This document shows positions 7,855-16,273 of a stretch of DNA of 64,000 nucleotides, piece by piece. The first letter of the stretch is position 1; each line of letters starts with the position of its first letter. A program made the translations under genes and the position numbers. This stretch comes from Thalassospira sp. MCCC 1A03138 (GTDB lineage: Bacteria; Pseudomonadota; Alphaproteobacteria; Rhodospirillales; Thalassospiraceae), in the NCBI RefSeq assembly GCF_002115785.1, contig NZ_JFJY01000006.1, positions 62,001 through 126,000 on the forward strand. Direction: 5' to 3'. Under the pieces are notes generated by a model. That model was not told the DNA's origin, searched no databases, and worked only from the letters and a program-made list of their open reading frames with translations.

Positions 7855-7884
7855 TTTATAAGGTGAACATTGGGCTAAAAACAA
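7855..7884 (-). promoter_or_regulatory. Probable promoter of the unknown 562-residue protein
   Basis: On the minus strand TTGTTT (7884-7879), an 18-base spacer and TATAAA (7860-7855). It would give a leader of about 85 bases before the ATG at 7761. Confidence 0.5.
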
Positions 7885-7912
7885 TAGATTGAATTCCGTT
7901 TCCCCAACAAAA

Positions 7913-7938
7913 AAACCGACCAAATCAAAGATCGGGAG
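7913..7938 (-). terminator. Probable terminator of pqiABC
   Basis: On the minus strand CCGATC/GGTCGG with an 8-base loop and then seven T. The stem is short (6 pairs with one G-T). Confidence 0.55.
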
Positions 7939-7965
7939 CCCTCTTCGGACCCGACATATTTTGGG

Positions 7966-8586
7966 TTACCTGTAAGACTGGGCAATAGAATCACTAAGCC
8001 GCCCCAAAAGGTTGCTCATGGCAGCGACAGTTGCCTCGGTTGTTGTATCCTTGGGAGCCACGGAATCGGTAAACCGTTCGGACACGGCGGTTTCACCCGA
8101 ATTGAAATTGACAATTTTCCAGCGCGCTGCGATCTGAACCGAGCCGTCCGGTTGGCGTTCGAACTGCCCCAGATCAACTACGATCTGCCAAACAACACCG
8201 TCGCGCGAGTTCCAAGGGAAAGTCTCGATCCGCTGCGGGCTTAACCGGTGATCCAGATTTTCGATCAGAACCCGCTGAATGTTTTCGTCCAGCGGCTCGG
8301 CCCAGCGATCAAACTGGTTAATCACAAGCCGATTGTCACTGCTGCGCGTCACAATCTGGCTGCGATCCAGATGGCTTGGGATGGTGATCGGTCCGACTCC
8401 CATCACCGCCGTTCGGGCAACGCCCGATGGGGCGGAAACATCATCCGGGGATAACAGATAATAACGTTCCTGAACCGGTGTGCTACATGCGGACAGGAAG
8501 CCAAGCGATGCCGCAAACATTCCTGCGATCAGTCGTTTGCGAATAGTCGCCGTTGCTTTCGGTTTCATCTGCATTTCCTGCATCAT
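7966..8586 (-). CDS. pqiC: PqiC-type outer-membrane lipoprotein
   Basis: A 206-residue ABC-type transport auxiliary lipoprotein. Residues 1-34 form a lipoprotein signal ending in the lipobox LSAC (Cys34 as lipidation site), followed by the family start STPVQERYYLLSPDD and the motifs VGPITIPSHLDRSQIVTR and FDRWAEPLDENIQRVL seen in PqiC/YmbA proteins. PqiC sits in the outer membrane and docks the needle-like PqiB assembly that moves lipids across the periplasm. Its start overlaps the pqiB stop by four bases, and it is the last gene of the pqiABC unit. Confidence 0.93.
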   Translation of the reverse strand: MMQEMQMKPKATATIRKRLIAGMFAASLGFLSACSTPVQERYYLLSPDDVSAPSGVARTAVMGVGPITIPSHLDRSQIVTRSSDNRLVINQFDRWAEPLDENIQRVLIENLDHRLSPQRIETFPWNSRDGVVWQIVVDLGQFERQPDGSVQIAARWKIVNFNSGETAVSERFTDSVAPKDTTTEATVAAMSNLLGRLSDSIAQSYR

Positions 8587-10268
8587 TCTTCCTCCCGGCG
8601 GCCCGGTTTCCCTAGGATCAGGGCATTCGGATTTTGTTCAAGGAATTCAGCAAGATCGCGCAACGACCGCGCCGCTGCTGAAAGCTCTTTTAGCGTTTCC
8701 TCGAAATTGTAACGGATTGGCGAATTCGGCGATGTCACATCACGCACACCACCAAGTGCGACCTGGGCTGATTCCAACGCCTTCTGGGTTGCGGGCAACA
8801 CGCTGGTATCAAGGTTCGTCACAAGCTGATTTACCCCGGCAGCAGCCTGTTTCAGACTGTTCATGCCTTCGGTGATCGCAGGCGATGTGACGATATTTTC
8901 CATCCCCTCGACAGTTCCCAGCAGTCGAATGCCGATTTCCTCAATCGGGAATGTTTCAACTTTTTCAAGAAGCGATGAAAGGGAATTGCTGATCTCGTCG
9001 ATCTTTTGCGGCAATGTCGGCAATTCTGGAATTTTCCCCTGCGCATCGCCCAGATAGCGGGCTGGTGTCACCGGATACATGCCCAGATCAACAAACAATT
9101 GCCCGGTGATAAAGCTCCCGGTTTTCAACCGTGCCCGCAAACCGCGCTCGACCAGAATATCCATGATCTTCCCATAGTCGACATCGGCGCGATCCTCTTT
9201 GCCGACCATCTGCACCCGCTCTGGCTCCAGCGTCACTTCAACGGGCACCCGGAACGATTGACTGGGAACAACATATTCCAGATTGACGCTGTTGACCGTG
9301 CCTACACGAATGCCATTGAATTCAACCGGAGCGCCGGGAGAAAGTCCGCGGACAGATGAATCGAAATACAGCATGTATTTCTGCGTAATGCCACGCGCAA
9401 GAATTTCCGCCTGTTTACGACTGTCATTTAACCGGAATACTGTATCGGGTTTCGCCGTTTCAGTACTCAGGCTTTCATCCGGCGTATAGAAATTGATGCC
9501 ACCGGCCAAAACTGATCGAACAGATTGAGCTCGCACCGATACGCCTTCCGCATTCAGATCAAGACTGATACCGCTGGAGTTCCAGAAACGCGTATCGCGT
9601 TTGACCAATGCGTCAAACGGCTTGCGCACATAAATCGGGATCGACACCTTTTCGGCCGCGGAATCCAGATTGGTATCAAGGACCTCGCCAACCTCGACCC
9701 CGCGCAGAAGAACCGGCGTTCCCGACGCGACTGAACCAAGTTCCTCCGCCATCAGGATAAACCGTGTTCCGTCCGACCCATCCGGCACATATTGCGGCTC
9801 CTCAGATCCGGTGAATTTGCGCGCCTCCTTGCCCGATTTATCGGGCACGACCTCGATATAGGCCCCGGAAACGATGGTTTGCAGCCCGGAAATCCCCTGT
9901 GCCGAAACACGCGGACGCACCACCCAGAATTTGGTCTTGTCCGTCAGATAGGGTTCAAAATCGGTATTCATCCGCATGGTCAGAACGACATGCTGGAAAT
10001 CGTCGCTCAGATTGATCTCGGTAACCTGCCCGACATCGACATCACGATACCGCACGGCAGTTTTCCCAGCCGTCAGCCCCTCGGCCGTTTCAAACGTCAC
10101 GGTGATTTCCGGCCCCTTGGCAACCGCATCGCGCCACAAAAGCCAGCCACCGATAATCAGGGCGACAATCGGCACGATCCAGATGATCGGCAGGTTCTGA
10201 AATGCCTTTTTCACCTCGGGCCGACCTGGCTGCCCTTGATCGGCATTCCGGTTGGTGTCGTCCGTCAT
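8583..10268 (-). CDS. pqiB: PqiB, MCE-domain lipid transport protein
   Basis: A 561-residue protein with one N-terminal membrane helix (about residues 28-46, IIWIVPIVALIIGGWLLW) and three MlaD/MCE domains in a row (about 45-145, 160-250, 285-400), then a helical C-terminal part (about 420-545) that in the E. coli homologue forms the long periplasmic needle. MCE proteins form hexameric tubes that carry lipids between inner and outer membranes. It overlaps both pqiA and pqiC by four bases, a sign of translational coupling. Length and domain number match E. coli PqiB. Confidence 0.95.
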   Translation of the reverse strand: MTDDTNRNADQGQPGRPEVKKAFQNLPIIWIVPIVALIIGGWLLWRDAVAKGPEITVTFETAEGLTAGKTAVRYRDVDVGQVTEINLSDDFQHVVLTMRMNTDFEPYLTDKTKFWVVRPRVSAQGISGLQTIVSGAYIEVVPDKSGKEARKFTGSEEPQYVPDGSDGTRFILMAEELGSVASGTPVLLRGVEVGEVLDTNLDSAAEKVSIPIYVRKPFDALVKRDTRFWNSSGISLDLNAEGVSVRAQSVRSVLAGGINFYTPDESLSTETAKPDTVFRLNDSRKQAEILARGITQKYMLYFDSSVRGLSPGAPVEFNGIRVGTVNSVNLEYVVPSQSFRVPVEVTLEPERVQMVGKEDRADVDYGKIMDILVERGLRARLKTGSFITGQLFVDLGMYPVTPARYLGDAQGKIPELPTLPQKIDEISNSLSSLLEKVETFPIEEIGIRLLGTVEGMENIVTSPAITEGMNSLKQAAAGVNQLVTNLDTSVLPATQKALESAQVALGGVRDVTSPNSPIRYNFEETLKELSAAARSLRDLAEFLEQNPNALILGKPGRREEE

Positions 10269-11551
10269 GATGGCATCCCCTGTTCTTTCTGCATTCCCGC
10301 CCGATCCCAGATCATCCGCGGATCAAACGCCATTGCCGACAGCATGGTCAGAATAACCACGCCACAGAAGGCCACGGCACCAAATCCCGGTGCAACGGTT
10401 GCTATGTTACCCAATTTCACAAGTGCCGCCAGTATCGACACCATAAACACATCAATCATCGACCAGCGACCAATCAGTTCGGTCACGCGATAGATAAAGG
10501 TCCGCTCGCGAAGCGGCCCCGAAAGCCCCAATCCGGTCGCGGCATAAACCCAGCCAAGCAGGACGATCTTCATGATCGGCACCACGATGCTGGCGGTAAA
10601 TACTACAATAGCAATCGGCCACTGCCCGGATTGCAACAACACAAGAACCCCTGAAAGGATGGTATCTGATTCCGCACGCCCCAGATACGTGATCGTCATG
10701 ATCGGGAAAATGTTAGCGGGGATATAAAGCACGGCCGCCGTCACCAGAAGCGCCCAAGCCCGCGAAAGTCCCCCCGCCTTGCGATGGTGCAAATGCGTGC
10801 CGCACCGAGGGCATTTACCTCCACTTTCCGCCGCCGCGCGATCCGTTACGACAAAGGCACAGGTGTCGCACGTCATCCAGCCGGTTGCCTTATCCGGCCC
10901 CGAACTTGCGCGCAATTCTTCCAAATCCTCAAGCGTCGTATAACGCAAATCCGCAGGTGCCAGTCGCCGCCAAATCGTTCTCGGGTCAAGAGAGGTGCTC
11001 ATCAGCAAAGTTGACGGGATCAGCAGACAAACGGCATAAAAGGCAGGGCCGGCAATGACATCGGCAAAATCCGTAAGCTTGGTCAGCGCGACCAGAAGTC
11101 CGATCAGAAACACATCCAGCATCGACCAGGGCCGAATAACAGCCAAAACACGCCAGACAGCCCGTAAGCCCGGCACCACGAACCCGAAATAAAGCGGTGC
11201 CAGCACATAGATATAAGCCCCGGTCAGCATCAGCGGGGCAGCAATCGACGTCAACGCGACCATAAAGGCCAGAAACGGGAACCCCTCCTGCCAGAACGTC
11301 ACAACCCCGCTCAGCAGCGTATTGCTTTCGGTGCGTCCTTCCATGGCAAAGGTCAGGATCGGAAATGAATTGGCAATCAGAAACAGGACAAGTGCCGTAA
11401 TGGCAAAGGCCAGAGGCCGTTCAACCGTACCCTTCTGCGCCTGATACAAGGGCGACCCGCAGCGCACGCACCGCGCCACAAAGCCCGGCGGGATGTCGTC
11501 TTCAACATGCAGGTAATCGCAATGCTCACAGGCAACAAGGCGATGCGACAT
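10265..11551 (-). CDS. pqiA: PqiA, integral membrane partner of PqiB
   Basis: A 428-residue inner-membrane protein made of two tandem PqiA domains of four helices each. Each domain is preceded by a cytoplasmic Cys4 motif: CEHC...CVRC at about residues 8-33 and CDTC...CPRC at about 227-252, which would bind a metal such as zinc or iron. PqiA works with the MCE protein PqiB in lipid transfer; in enterobacteria the operon responds to redox-cycling agents. It is first in the pqiABC unit. The 150-base upstream region to argP shows no clear operator by eye. Confidence 0.94.
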   Translation of the reverse strand: MSHRLVACEHCDYLHVEDDIPPGFVARCVRCGSPLYQAQKGTVERPLAFAITALVLFLIANSFPILTFAMEGRTESNTLLSGVVTFWQEGFPFLAFMVALTSIAAPLMLTGAYIYVLAPLYFGFVVPGLRAVWRVLAVIRPWSMLDVFLIGLLVALTKLTDFADVIAGPAFYAVCLLIPSTLLMSTSLDPRTIWRRLAPADLRYTTLEDLEELRASSGPDKATGWMTCDTCAFVVTDRAAAESGGKCPRCGTHLHHRKAGGLSRAWALLVTAAVLYIPANIFPIMTITYLGRAESDTILSGVLVLLQSGQWPIAIVVFTASIVVPIMKIVLLGWVYAATGLGLSGPLRERTFIYRVTELIGRWSMIDVFMVSILAALVKLGNIATVAPGFGAVAFCGVVILTMLSAMAFDPRMIWDRAGMQKEQGMPS

Positions 11552-11701
11552 TCAATCTTCCTGTTTCCATAAGGCGTTAGCGCACAGTCTGGAAGTCATG
11601 TGAGTAAGCGGCAGAATTCATCCCCTGTCAAATCTGATTGGCAAATCGGATCGGCCTTATGCCATATGGCGAAAACCGAAAATAAACGCGATCCCAACCC
11701 T

Positions 11702-12601
11702 TTAGTTCCCGATTTGGGGCAAATAATGGCGCGCTTCACCCAGAACGATCTCATTGACCTGCGACAGCAATCCGCTTTGCATATTCCAGTGATGCCAATA
11801 AAGCGGCCGTTCGATTACATGCGGGCATGGCTGCACCAACCGTCCGCTCTGTAAACCTTCCGCCGCCTGATGCTCCTCAACCACGGCATAGGCAATACCC
11901 TGCTCGGCCACGGTTACGAAACCTTGTGAACTTGGCACCGTATGGGCCGGAAATTCTCCCGGCACCAATCCGAAATACCTGTTCAAGAACTGGTTTTGCA
12001 ATTCGTCATGGCGCGAAAAATTAACCGCCGGACAGGATCGCAGCGCATCGGCTGTCACTCCGTTTGCAAAATACCGGTCTCGAAATTCCGGAGCCACCAC
12101 CATGATATAGCGCATCGCGCCCAGTGACCGCACCCGGCATCCCTGTATCGGATCCGGCCGTAAACTGACCGCGCCCAGAACGGTACCAGCCTGAAGCGCT
12201 TCGTGATTAAGGGCCTCGTCATCGACCGTCAGATGCACCAGCAGATCAAGCTCGCGAAATAACCTTTTGGGAACTTTGACAAACCATGTCGCCAGACTGT
12301 CGGCATTCACCGCAATCGCGATCTGGCCAAAACGGCTGGCCGAATGCAGCTTCGGCAGTTCCTCATATAATTCCTGTTCAAGCAGACTGACCCGCTGATA
12401 ATGCTGCAAAAGCCGCTTTCCGGCATCGGTCGCTGCTATCGGTTTGGAGCGGATGAGCAATGGCTGCCCCAACCGGTCTTCCAGCAACTTGACCCGCTGG
12501 GATATCGCCGACTGCGTCAGGCCAAGATCACGCGCCGCCTTTTCAAAACTGCCATGCCGAATCACCTCGGCACTGGCCTGCAATAGCTTGTAATCGATCA
12601 T
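11702..12601 (-). CDS. argP: ArgP-type LysR regulator of amino acid export
   Basis: A 299-residue LysR-type regulator with N-terminal winged helix (residues 3-62; motif GLTQSAISQRVKLLEDRLGQPLLIRS, diagnostic for the ArgP/LysG branch) and C-terminal effector domain. ArgP/LysG proteins sense arginine and lysine and activate the divergent exporter gene. Here the LysE/ArgO exporter starts 291 bases away in the opposite direction, which fits exactly. A direct repeat of GATGCRTCAC spaced 21 bases lies at 12645-12675 just upstream of its start and may be a binding site. Confidence 0.92.
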   Translation of the reverse strand: MIDYKLLQASAEVIRHGSFEKAARDLGLTQSAISQRVKLLEDRLGQPLLIRSKPIAATDAGKRLLQHYQRVSLLEQELYEELPKLHSASRFGQIAIAVNADSLATWFVKVPKRLFRELDLLVHLTVDDEALNHEALQAGTVLGAVSLRPDPIQGCRVRSLGAMRYIMVVAPEFRDRYFANGVTADALRSCPAVNFSRHDELQNQFLNRYFGLVPGEFPAHTVPSSQGFVTVAEQGIAYAVVEEHQAAEGLQSGRLVQPCPHVIERPLYWHHWNMQSGLLSQVNEIVLGEARHYLPQIGN

Positions 12602-12891
12602 TTTATTATCCCCGCCTCATCCACCAGCCGCACACCTATTCATAGATGCATCACCAACCTCCAAGGATGCGTCACTCCCATCAGGACAGCAGCACCTGTC
12701 GGCACAACTAACTACTGGGCTGCTGAGCTACTGAGCTACTTAAACAGAGCCGAACGATACCGGGGCTGGTCATACGCTGCCTCGCGCATTCCAATCATAA
12801 AATTTAATAATACTATATCATGATAATTCGATTTTCTTATTTATTAAAGCTGATATTCCTGCCCCATCAACAGCGATATGCGGGATGAAAA
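12602..12891. promoter_or_regulatory. argP-argO divergent control region
   Basis: 290 bases without a gene. They hold the direct repeat GATGCATCAC/GATGCGTCAC (12645-12654 and 12666-12675), a short run of near-repeats of GCTACTGA at about 12711-12741, and a very AT-rich stretch at 12797-12848 containing the palindrome TATCATGATA (12816-12825). The AT-rich part lies where the exporter promoter is expected. ArgP sites are loosely conserved, so the exact operator cannot be fixed by eye. Confidence 0.6.
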
Positions 12892-13518
12892 ATGCTTCTG
12901 ACCTTTGCGACCGGATTTGGCCTTGGCGGCGGACTGATCATTGCGATTGGCGCGCAGAATGCCTTCGTTCTCGGGCAAGGGTTGCGTCGCAACCATCCGG
13001 TGATGGTGGCATTTGTATGTGCGCTGTGTGATGCCGTGCTGATCGCTTCCGGTGTTGCCGGTCTGGGAACACTGGTTGCCACCTACCCGATCCTGACCAA
13101 AATCGCTGCATGGGGCGGTGCGGCCTTTCTGATCTGGTATGGGTTTGCAGCGCTCAGGCGTCTGTTTAAAACCGAAACCCTGTCAGAAAGCGATGTCAAA
13201 CAAGCCGGATGGAAGGCGGTGCTGACAACGACGCTTGCCGTAACCCTTCTGAACCCGCATGTGTATCTTGATACCGTTGTCATGCTGGGCGGGATTGGCG
13301 GGCAGTTCCCCGCCAACGAACGGTTGACCTTTGCGCTTGGCGCGATGAGTGCGAGCTTTGTCTGGTTCTTTGCCATCGCCCTTGGCGCGGCGTGGCTGGC
13401 GCCCTATGTCGCGCGGCCAATTACCTGGAAAATCATTGATGGCGTAACCTGTGCAGTGATGTGGCTGGTGGCTTACAAGCTGATAGTATCGGAAATCGCG
13501 CCCCTAATTTATTCCTGA
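12892..13518 (+). CDS. argO: LysE/ArgO family basic amino acid exporter
   Basis: A 208-residue inner-membrane protein with about six hydrophobic segments and the LysE family start GFGLGGGLIIAIGAQNAFVLGQ, including the conserved GAQNAF motif, and NPHVYLDTVVMLG in the middle. It exports arginine and/or lysine (or the toxic analogue canavanine) from the cell. The divergent ArgP-type regulator gives independent support. The ATG at 12892 follows a weak CGGGA site; an ATG seven bases earlier is out of frame. Confidence 0.92.
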   Translation: MLLTFATGFGLGGGLIIAIGAQNAFVLGQGLRRNHPVMVAFVCALCDAVLIASGVAGLGTLVATYPILTKIAAWGGAAFLIWYGFAALRRLFKTETLSESDVKQAGWKAVLTTTLAVTLLNPHVYLDTVVMLGGIGGQFPANERLTFALGAMSASFVWFFAIALGAAWLAPYVARPITWKIIDGVTCAVMWLVAYKLIVSEIAPLIYS

Positions 13519-13578
13519 GTGAAAATGAATAATCGATGTGATTAAACATTTTTTGTGAAGAATAGAGATTCGGGCGGC

Positions 13579-14157
13579 TTATTTGCCCATCGCTTCCTTG
13601 AAATGCTGACGGCAGACCGAGACATATCGATCATTGCCGCCGATTTCGACCTGGGCCCCCTCGCGCACCGTATTGCCGTTTTCATCAACGCGCAGAACCA
13701 TCCCAGCCTTGCGTCCGCAATGACAGATTGTCTTAAGTTCGCTTAGCTTGTCGGCCCAGGCCAGAAGCCATTTTGAGCCTTCGAAAAGCTGCCCCTGAAA
13801 ATCGGTACGGATGCCGTAACACAGCACCGGCACGCCAAGCTTGTCTGCGACATCGGAAAGCTGCCAGACTTGGTCCTTGGTCAGAAACTGCGCCTCGTCC
13901 ACCAGCACGCAATCAATCCGGCCTTCATCAAGCTTTTCCCTAATCAGGACACAAAGGTCGGTATTGCCGTCAAACAAGACGGCCGGGGCTTCAAGGCCAA
14001 TGCGCGATGCAATTTTGCCAACACCAAAACGATCATCAAATGCCACGGTCAGCAGAAGCGTCTGCATGCCGCGTTCCTGATAGTTGAAGCTCGATTGCAA
14101 AAGCGTCGTCGATTTGCCCGCATTCATCGACGAATAATAAAAGAACAGCTTGGCCAT
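13579..14157 (-). CDS. tdk: Thymidine kinase
   Basis: A 192-residue type II thymidine kinase, which phosphorylates thymidine to dTMP with ATP in the salvage pathway. The P-loop is SSMNAGKST near residue 9-17, the Walker B-like segment VDEAQFL near 87-93, and a Cys-rich zinc site is formed by CHCGRKAG and the C-terminal CRQHF. Length is typical. An AGGGGGAA ribosome site precedes the ATG. A perfect palindrome GATCAATC-GG-GATTGATC lies 35 bases upstream (14192-14209), between this gene and the LysR gene on the same strand. Confidence 0.96.
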   Translation of the reverse strand: MAKLFFYYSSMNAGKSTTLLQSSFNYQERGMQTLLLTVAFDDRFGVGKIASRIGLEAPAVLFDGNTDLCVLIREKLDEGRIDCVLVDEAQFLTKDQVWQLSDVADKLGVPVLCYGIRTDFQGQLFEGSKWLLAWADKLSELKTICHCGRKAGMVLRVDENGNTVREGAQVEIGGNDRYVSVCRQHFKEAMGK

Positions 14158-14235
14158 GTTTCCCCCTGAAGATCGTTATTGGGGAATAGCCGATCAATCG
14201 GGATTGATCAATATGACAACAGCAGCCAAAACCGG

Positions 14236-15147
14236 TTACCCGCCATTGCGGCCCATATCAATGTCGCGCAATTCGCGGCGCATGAAATCAAGCAGCGACT
14301 GAATTTTGGCACTGCGCGTCACACCGGCCGGAAACACGGCAAAAACTTCCAGATCGGGCAATTTGCAATTCGGCAGAACATGCACCAGATCACCGCGCGC
14401 AATTTCATCGGCAATATCGCAAAACGGCACAACCGCAAGCCCGTGCCCGCCGCGCAGGAATTGCAGGCGGGCGGTTGCATTATCAACCCGGACACTGCCC
14501 GATACCCGAATGGATTTTTCCTGATGATCGCAGGTCAGACGCAGCGTTTCAGGAACCCGGCTATACATCACCCAGTCATGATCGGCGAGCTGTTCGGGGG
14601 CTTCGGGCAGACCTGCACGCGCAACATACCCCGCCGCCGCCGCAATGATCCGGTGGGTCTGATAGAGCTTGAAACTTTTAAGATCCGAGCTTTTGAGCGG
14701 CCCGGACCGGATGCCGATATCAATCCCGCGCCCGATCAGATCGACAACCTCGTCAGACAGATGAACATCAATCGCCACCCCCGGATAGGTCTGGCGAAAC
14801 CGGTCAAGGATCGGCACGATCCGAAGTGTGCCCAGATGGACCGATGAGGTGATCGATATTTTGCCGACTGGCTCATCGCGCAGGACTTCGACCCGCTTGC
14901 GGGCGGCCTCGGCCTCCAGCGCAATCGTCCGGCAACTGTCATAATAACGCGTCCCGGCATCGGTCAGGCTGAAATTACGCGTGCTGCGTCGAAGCAGCGG
15001 CACGCCAAGTTTGGCTTCAAGCTGCCGGATCTGATGGGATACCGCAGCACGGCTCAGCCCCATCTTGCGCGCCGCGGCAGAAAACCCGCCATCCTCGACC
15101 ACGCGGGCGAAAATCATCATCGCCCGAACTTCATCCAGAGCCGACAT
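14236..15147 (-). CDS. LysR family transcriptional regulator
   Basis: A 303-residue LysR-type regulator of the CrgA-like branch. The winged helix is at residues 6-64 (GFSAAARKMGLSRAAVSHQIRQLE), followed by the substrate-binding domain with the branch-typical GKISITSSVHLG and LIGRGIDIGIRSG. It is divergent from the DJ-1 family gene at 15258 with 110 bases between the starts, so it probably controls that gene; DJ-1/YajL-type genes next to such LysR regulators often respond to electrophile or oxidative stress. The effector is unknown. Confidence 0.9.
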   Translation of the reverse strand: MSALDEVRAMMIFARVVEDGGFSAAARKMGLSRAAVSHQIRQLEAKLGVPLLRRSTRNFSLTDAGTRYYDSCRTIALEAEAARKRVEVLRDEPVGKISITSSVHLGTLRIVPILDRFRQTYPGVAIDVHLSDEVVDLIGRGIDIGIRSGPLKSSDLKSFKLYQTHRIIAAAAGYVARAGLPEAPEQLADHDWVMYSRVPETLRLTCDHQEKSIRVSGSVRVDNATARLQFLRGGHGLAVVPFCDIADEIARGDLVHVLPNCKLPDLEVFAVFPAGVTRSAKIQSLLDFMRRELRDIDMGRNGG

Positions 15148-15257
15148 TTCATACGCTCATTTAATTTGACAATCTGTTCAACTCTTCGATCTTCCGCAAA
15201 TTAGATCAGCATCCTATCCTTGGTGCAAATCCTATTCACATATTGAGGACCAAAACG

Positions 15258-15938
15258 ATGCGTATTCTGATGATTGTGACGTCCCACGACAAAATGGGCG
15301 ATACCGGCCATAAAACCGGTATCTGGCTGGAAGAACTTGCCGCGCCCTATTTCCGGTTCCGCGATGCCGGTGCCGATATCACGCTGGCATCCCCCAAGGG
15401 CGGTCAGCCGCCGCTTGATCCCAATAGCCAGGTTCCCGATGCCCTGACCGAAGCAACCAAACGGTTTGAAGGTGATGCCGATGCCCAGAAGGCATTCGCC
15501 AACACCGTGAAACTTGATGGCCTGAGAGCCGATGATTACGACGCGCTGTTTTATCCCGGCGGTCACGGGCCGCTTTGGGATCTGGCGATTGATGCCAAAT
15601 CCATCGCCCTGATCGAGGCATTTGTTGCACAGGACAAACCGGTTGCCGCCGTCTGCCACGGCCCGGCTGCGTTCGTTAATGCCAAAACCAAAGACGGCAA
15701 GGCGCTGGTGTCGGGCAAAAAAGTCACCGGTTTCACCAATGACGAGGAAAAGGCCGTCGGCCTTGAAAAAGTCGTGCCGCTTCTGATCGAGGACGAATTC
15801 ACCAAACAGGGCGGTCTTTATGAACGCGGTGATATGTGGGCGTCCCATGCAGTTGTCGATGGCAAACTGGTGACCGGCCAGAACCCGGCATCAAGCGATG
15901 CGGCCGCCGACGCGGTTGTCAGATTGCTGGGTAAATAA
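15258..15938 (+). CDS. DJ-1/PfpI family protein (type 1 glutamine amidotransferase domain)
   Basis: A 226-residue protein from the ATG at 15258, which has GAGGA nine bases before it (a TTG at 15243 is upstream of that ribosome site and is not used). It has the DJ-1 superfamily core with FYPGGHGPLWDL and the nucleophile elbow AVCHGPAAF, Cys133 being the expected reactive cysteine with the next His. The arrangement resembles Hsp31/ glyoxalase III-like enzymes that detoxify methylglyoxal or act as chaperones. The activity is not proven by sequence. The divergent LysR gene is its likely regulator. Confidence 0.88.
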   Translation: MRILMIVTSHDKMGDTGHKTGIWLEELAAPYFRFRDAGADITLASPKGGQPPLDPNSQVPDALTEATKRFEGDADAQKAFANTVKLDGLRADDYDALFYPGGHGPLWDLAIDAKSIALIEAFVAQDKPVAAVCHGPAAFVNAKTKDGKALVSGKKVTGFTNDEEKAVGLEKVVPLLIEDEFTKQGGLYERGDMWASHAVVDGKLVTGQNPASSDAAADAVVRLLGK

Positions 15939-16008
15939 TCGCTTGACCTTCCAGCGACTGGAATCCCCATAGTCGGATCATCCAATCCAAACTGACGGAG
16001 CCACCGGA

Positions 16009-16209
16009 ATGCTGAAACTGAAAGTCGATGAAATGAGCTGCGGCCATTGCGCTGCCAATGTTACCAAAGCCGTCGAAGGCGTTTCGGGCGTTGAAAAAGC
16101 CGATATAGACCTTGCCAAGGGCGAAGTAACCGTGACCGGCAATCCCGATGTCGCAGCCCTGATTGCCGCCATTGACGATGCCGGCTACCCGGCCCGTGAA
16201 GTGGCGTGA
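16009..16209 (+). CDS. Heavy-metal-associated (HMA) protein, CopZ-like
   Basis: A 66-residue single HMA domain with the metal-binding motif MSCGHC (MxCxxC) near the start and the ferredoxin-like beta-alpha-beta-beta-alpha-beta pattern (GVSGVEKADIDLAKGEVTVTG, IDDAGYPA). CopZ-type chaperones carry Cu(I) to a copper-exporting ATPase or regulator. No P-type ATPase or copper regulator is nearby, so it acts in trans or serves another role. CGGAG lies seven bases before the ATG. A terminator follows directly. Confidence 0.92.
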   Translation: MLKLKVDEMSCGHCAANVTKAVEGVSGVEKADIDLAKGEVTVTGNPDVAALIAAIDDAGYPAREVA

Positions 16210-16229
16210 TCCATCACCATATCCATGAC

Positions 16230-16260
16230 AAAGGCCGCCCGATCGGCGGCCTTTGTCGTT
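16230..16260. terminator. Terminator after the HMA gene
   Basis: Stem AAAGGCCGCC/GGCGGCCTTT with a GATC loop region, followed by GTCGTTTCG. It lies between the converging HMA and MFS genes and can serve both. Confidence 0.7.
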
Positions 16261-16273
16261 TCGATTTGCCGTA

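Noticed and set aside
15201-15848. 215-codon frame opposite the DJ-1 family gene
   Set aside because: Mirrors the codon pattern of the plus-strand gene, which has the conserved Cys-His elbow.
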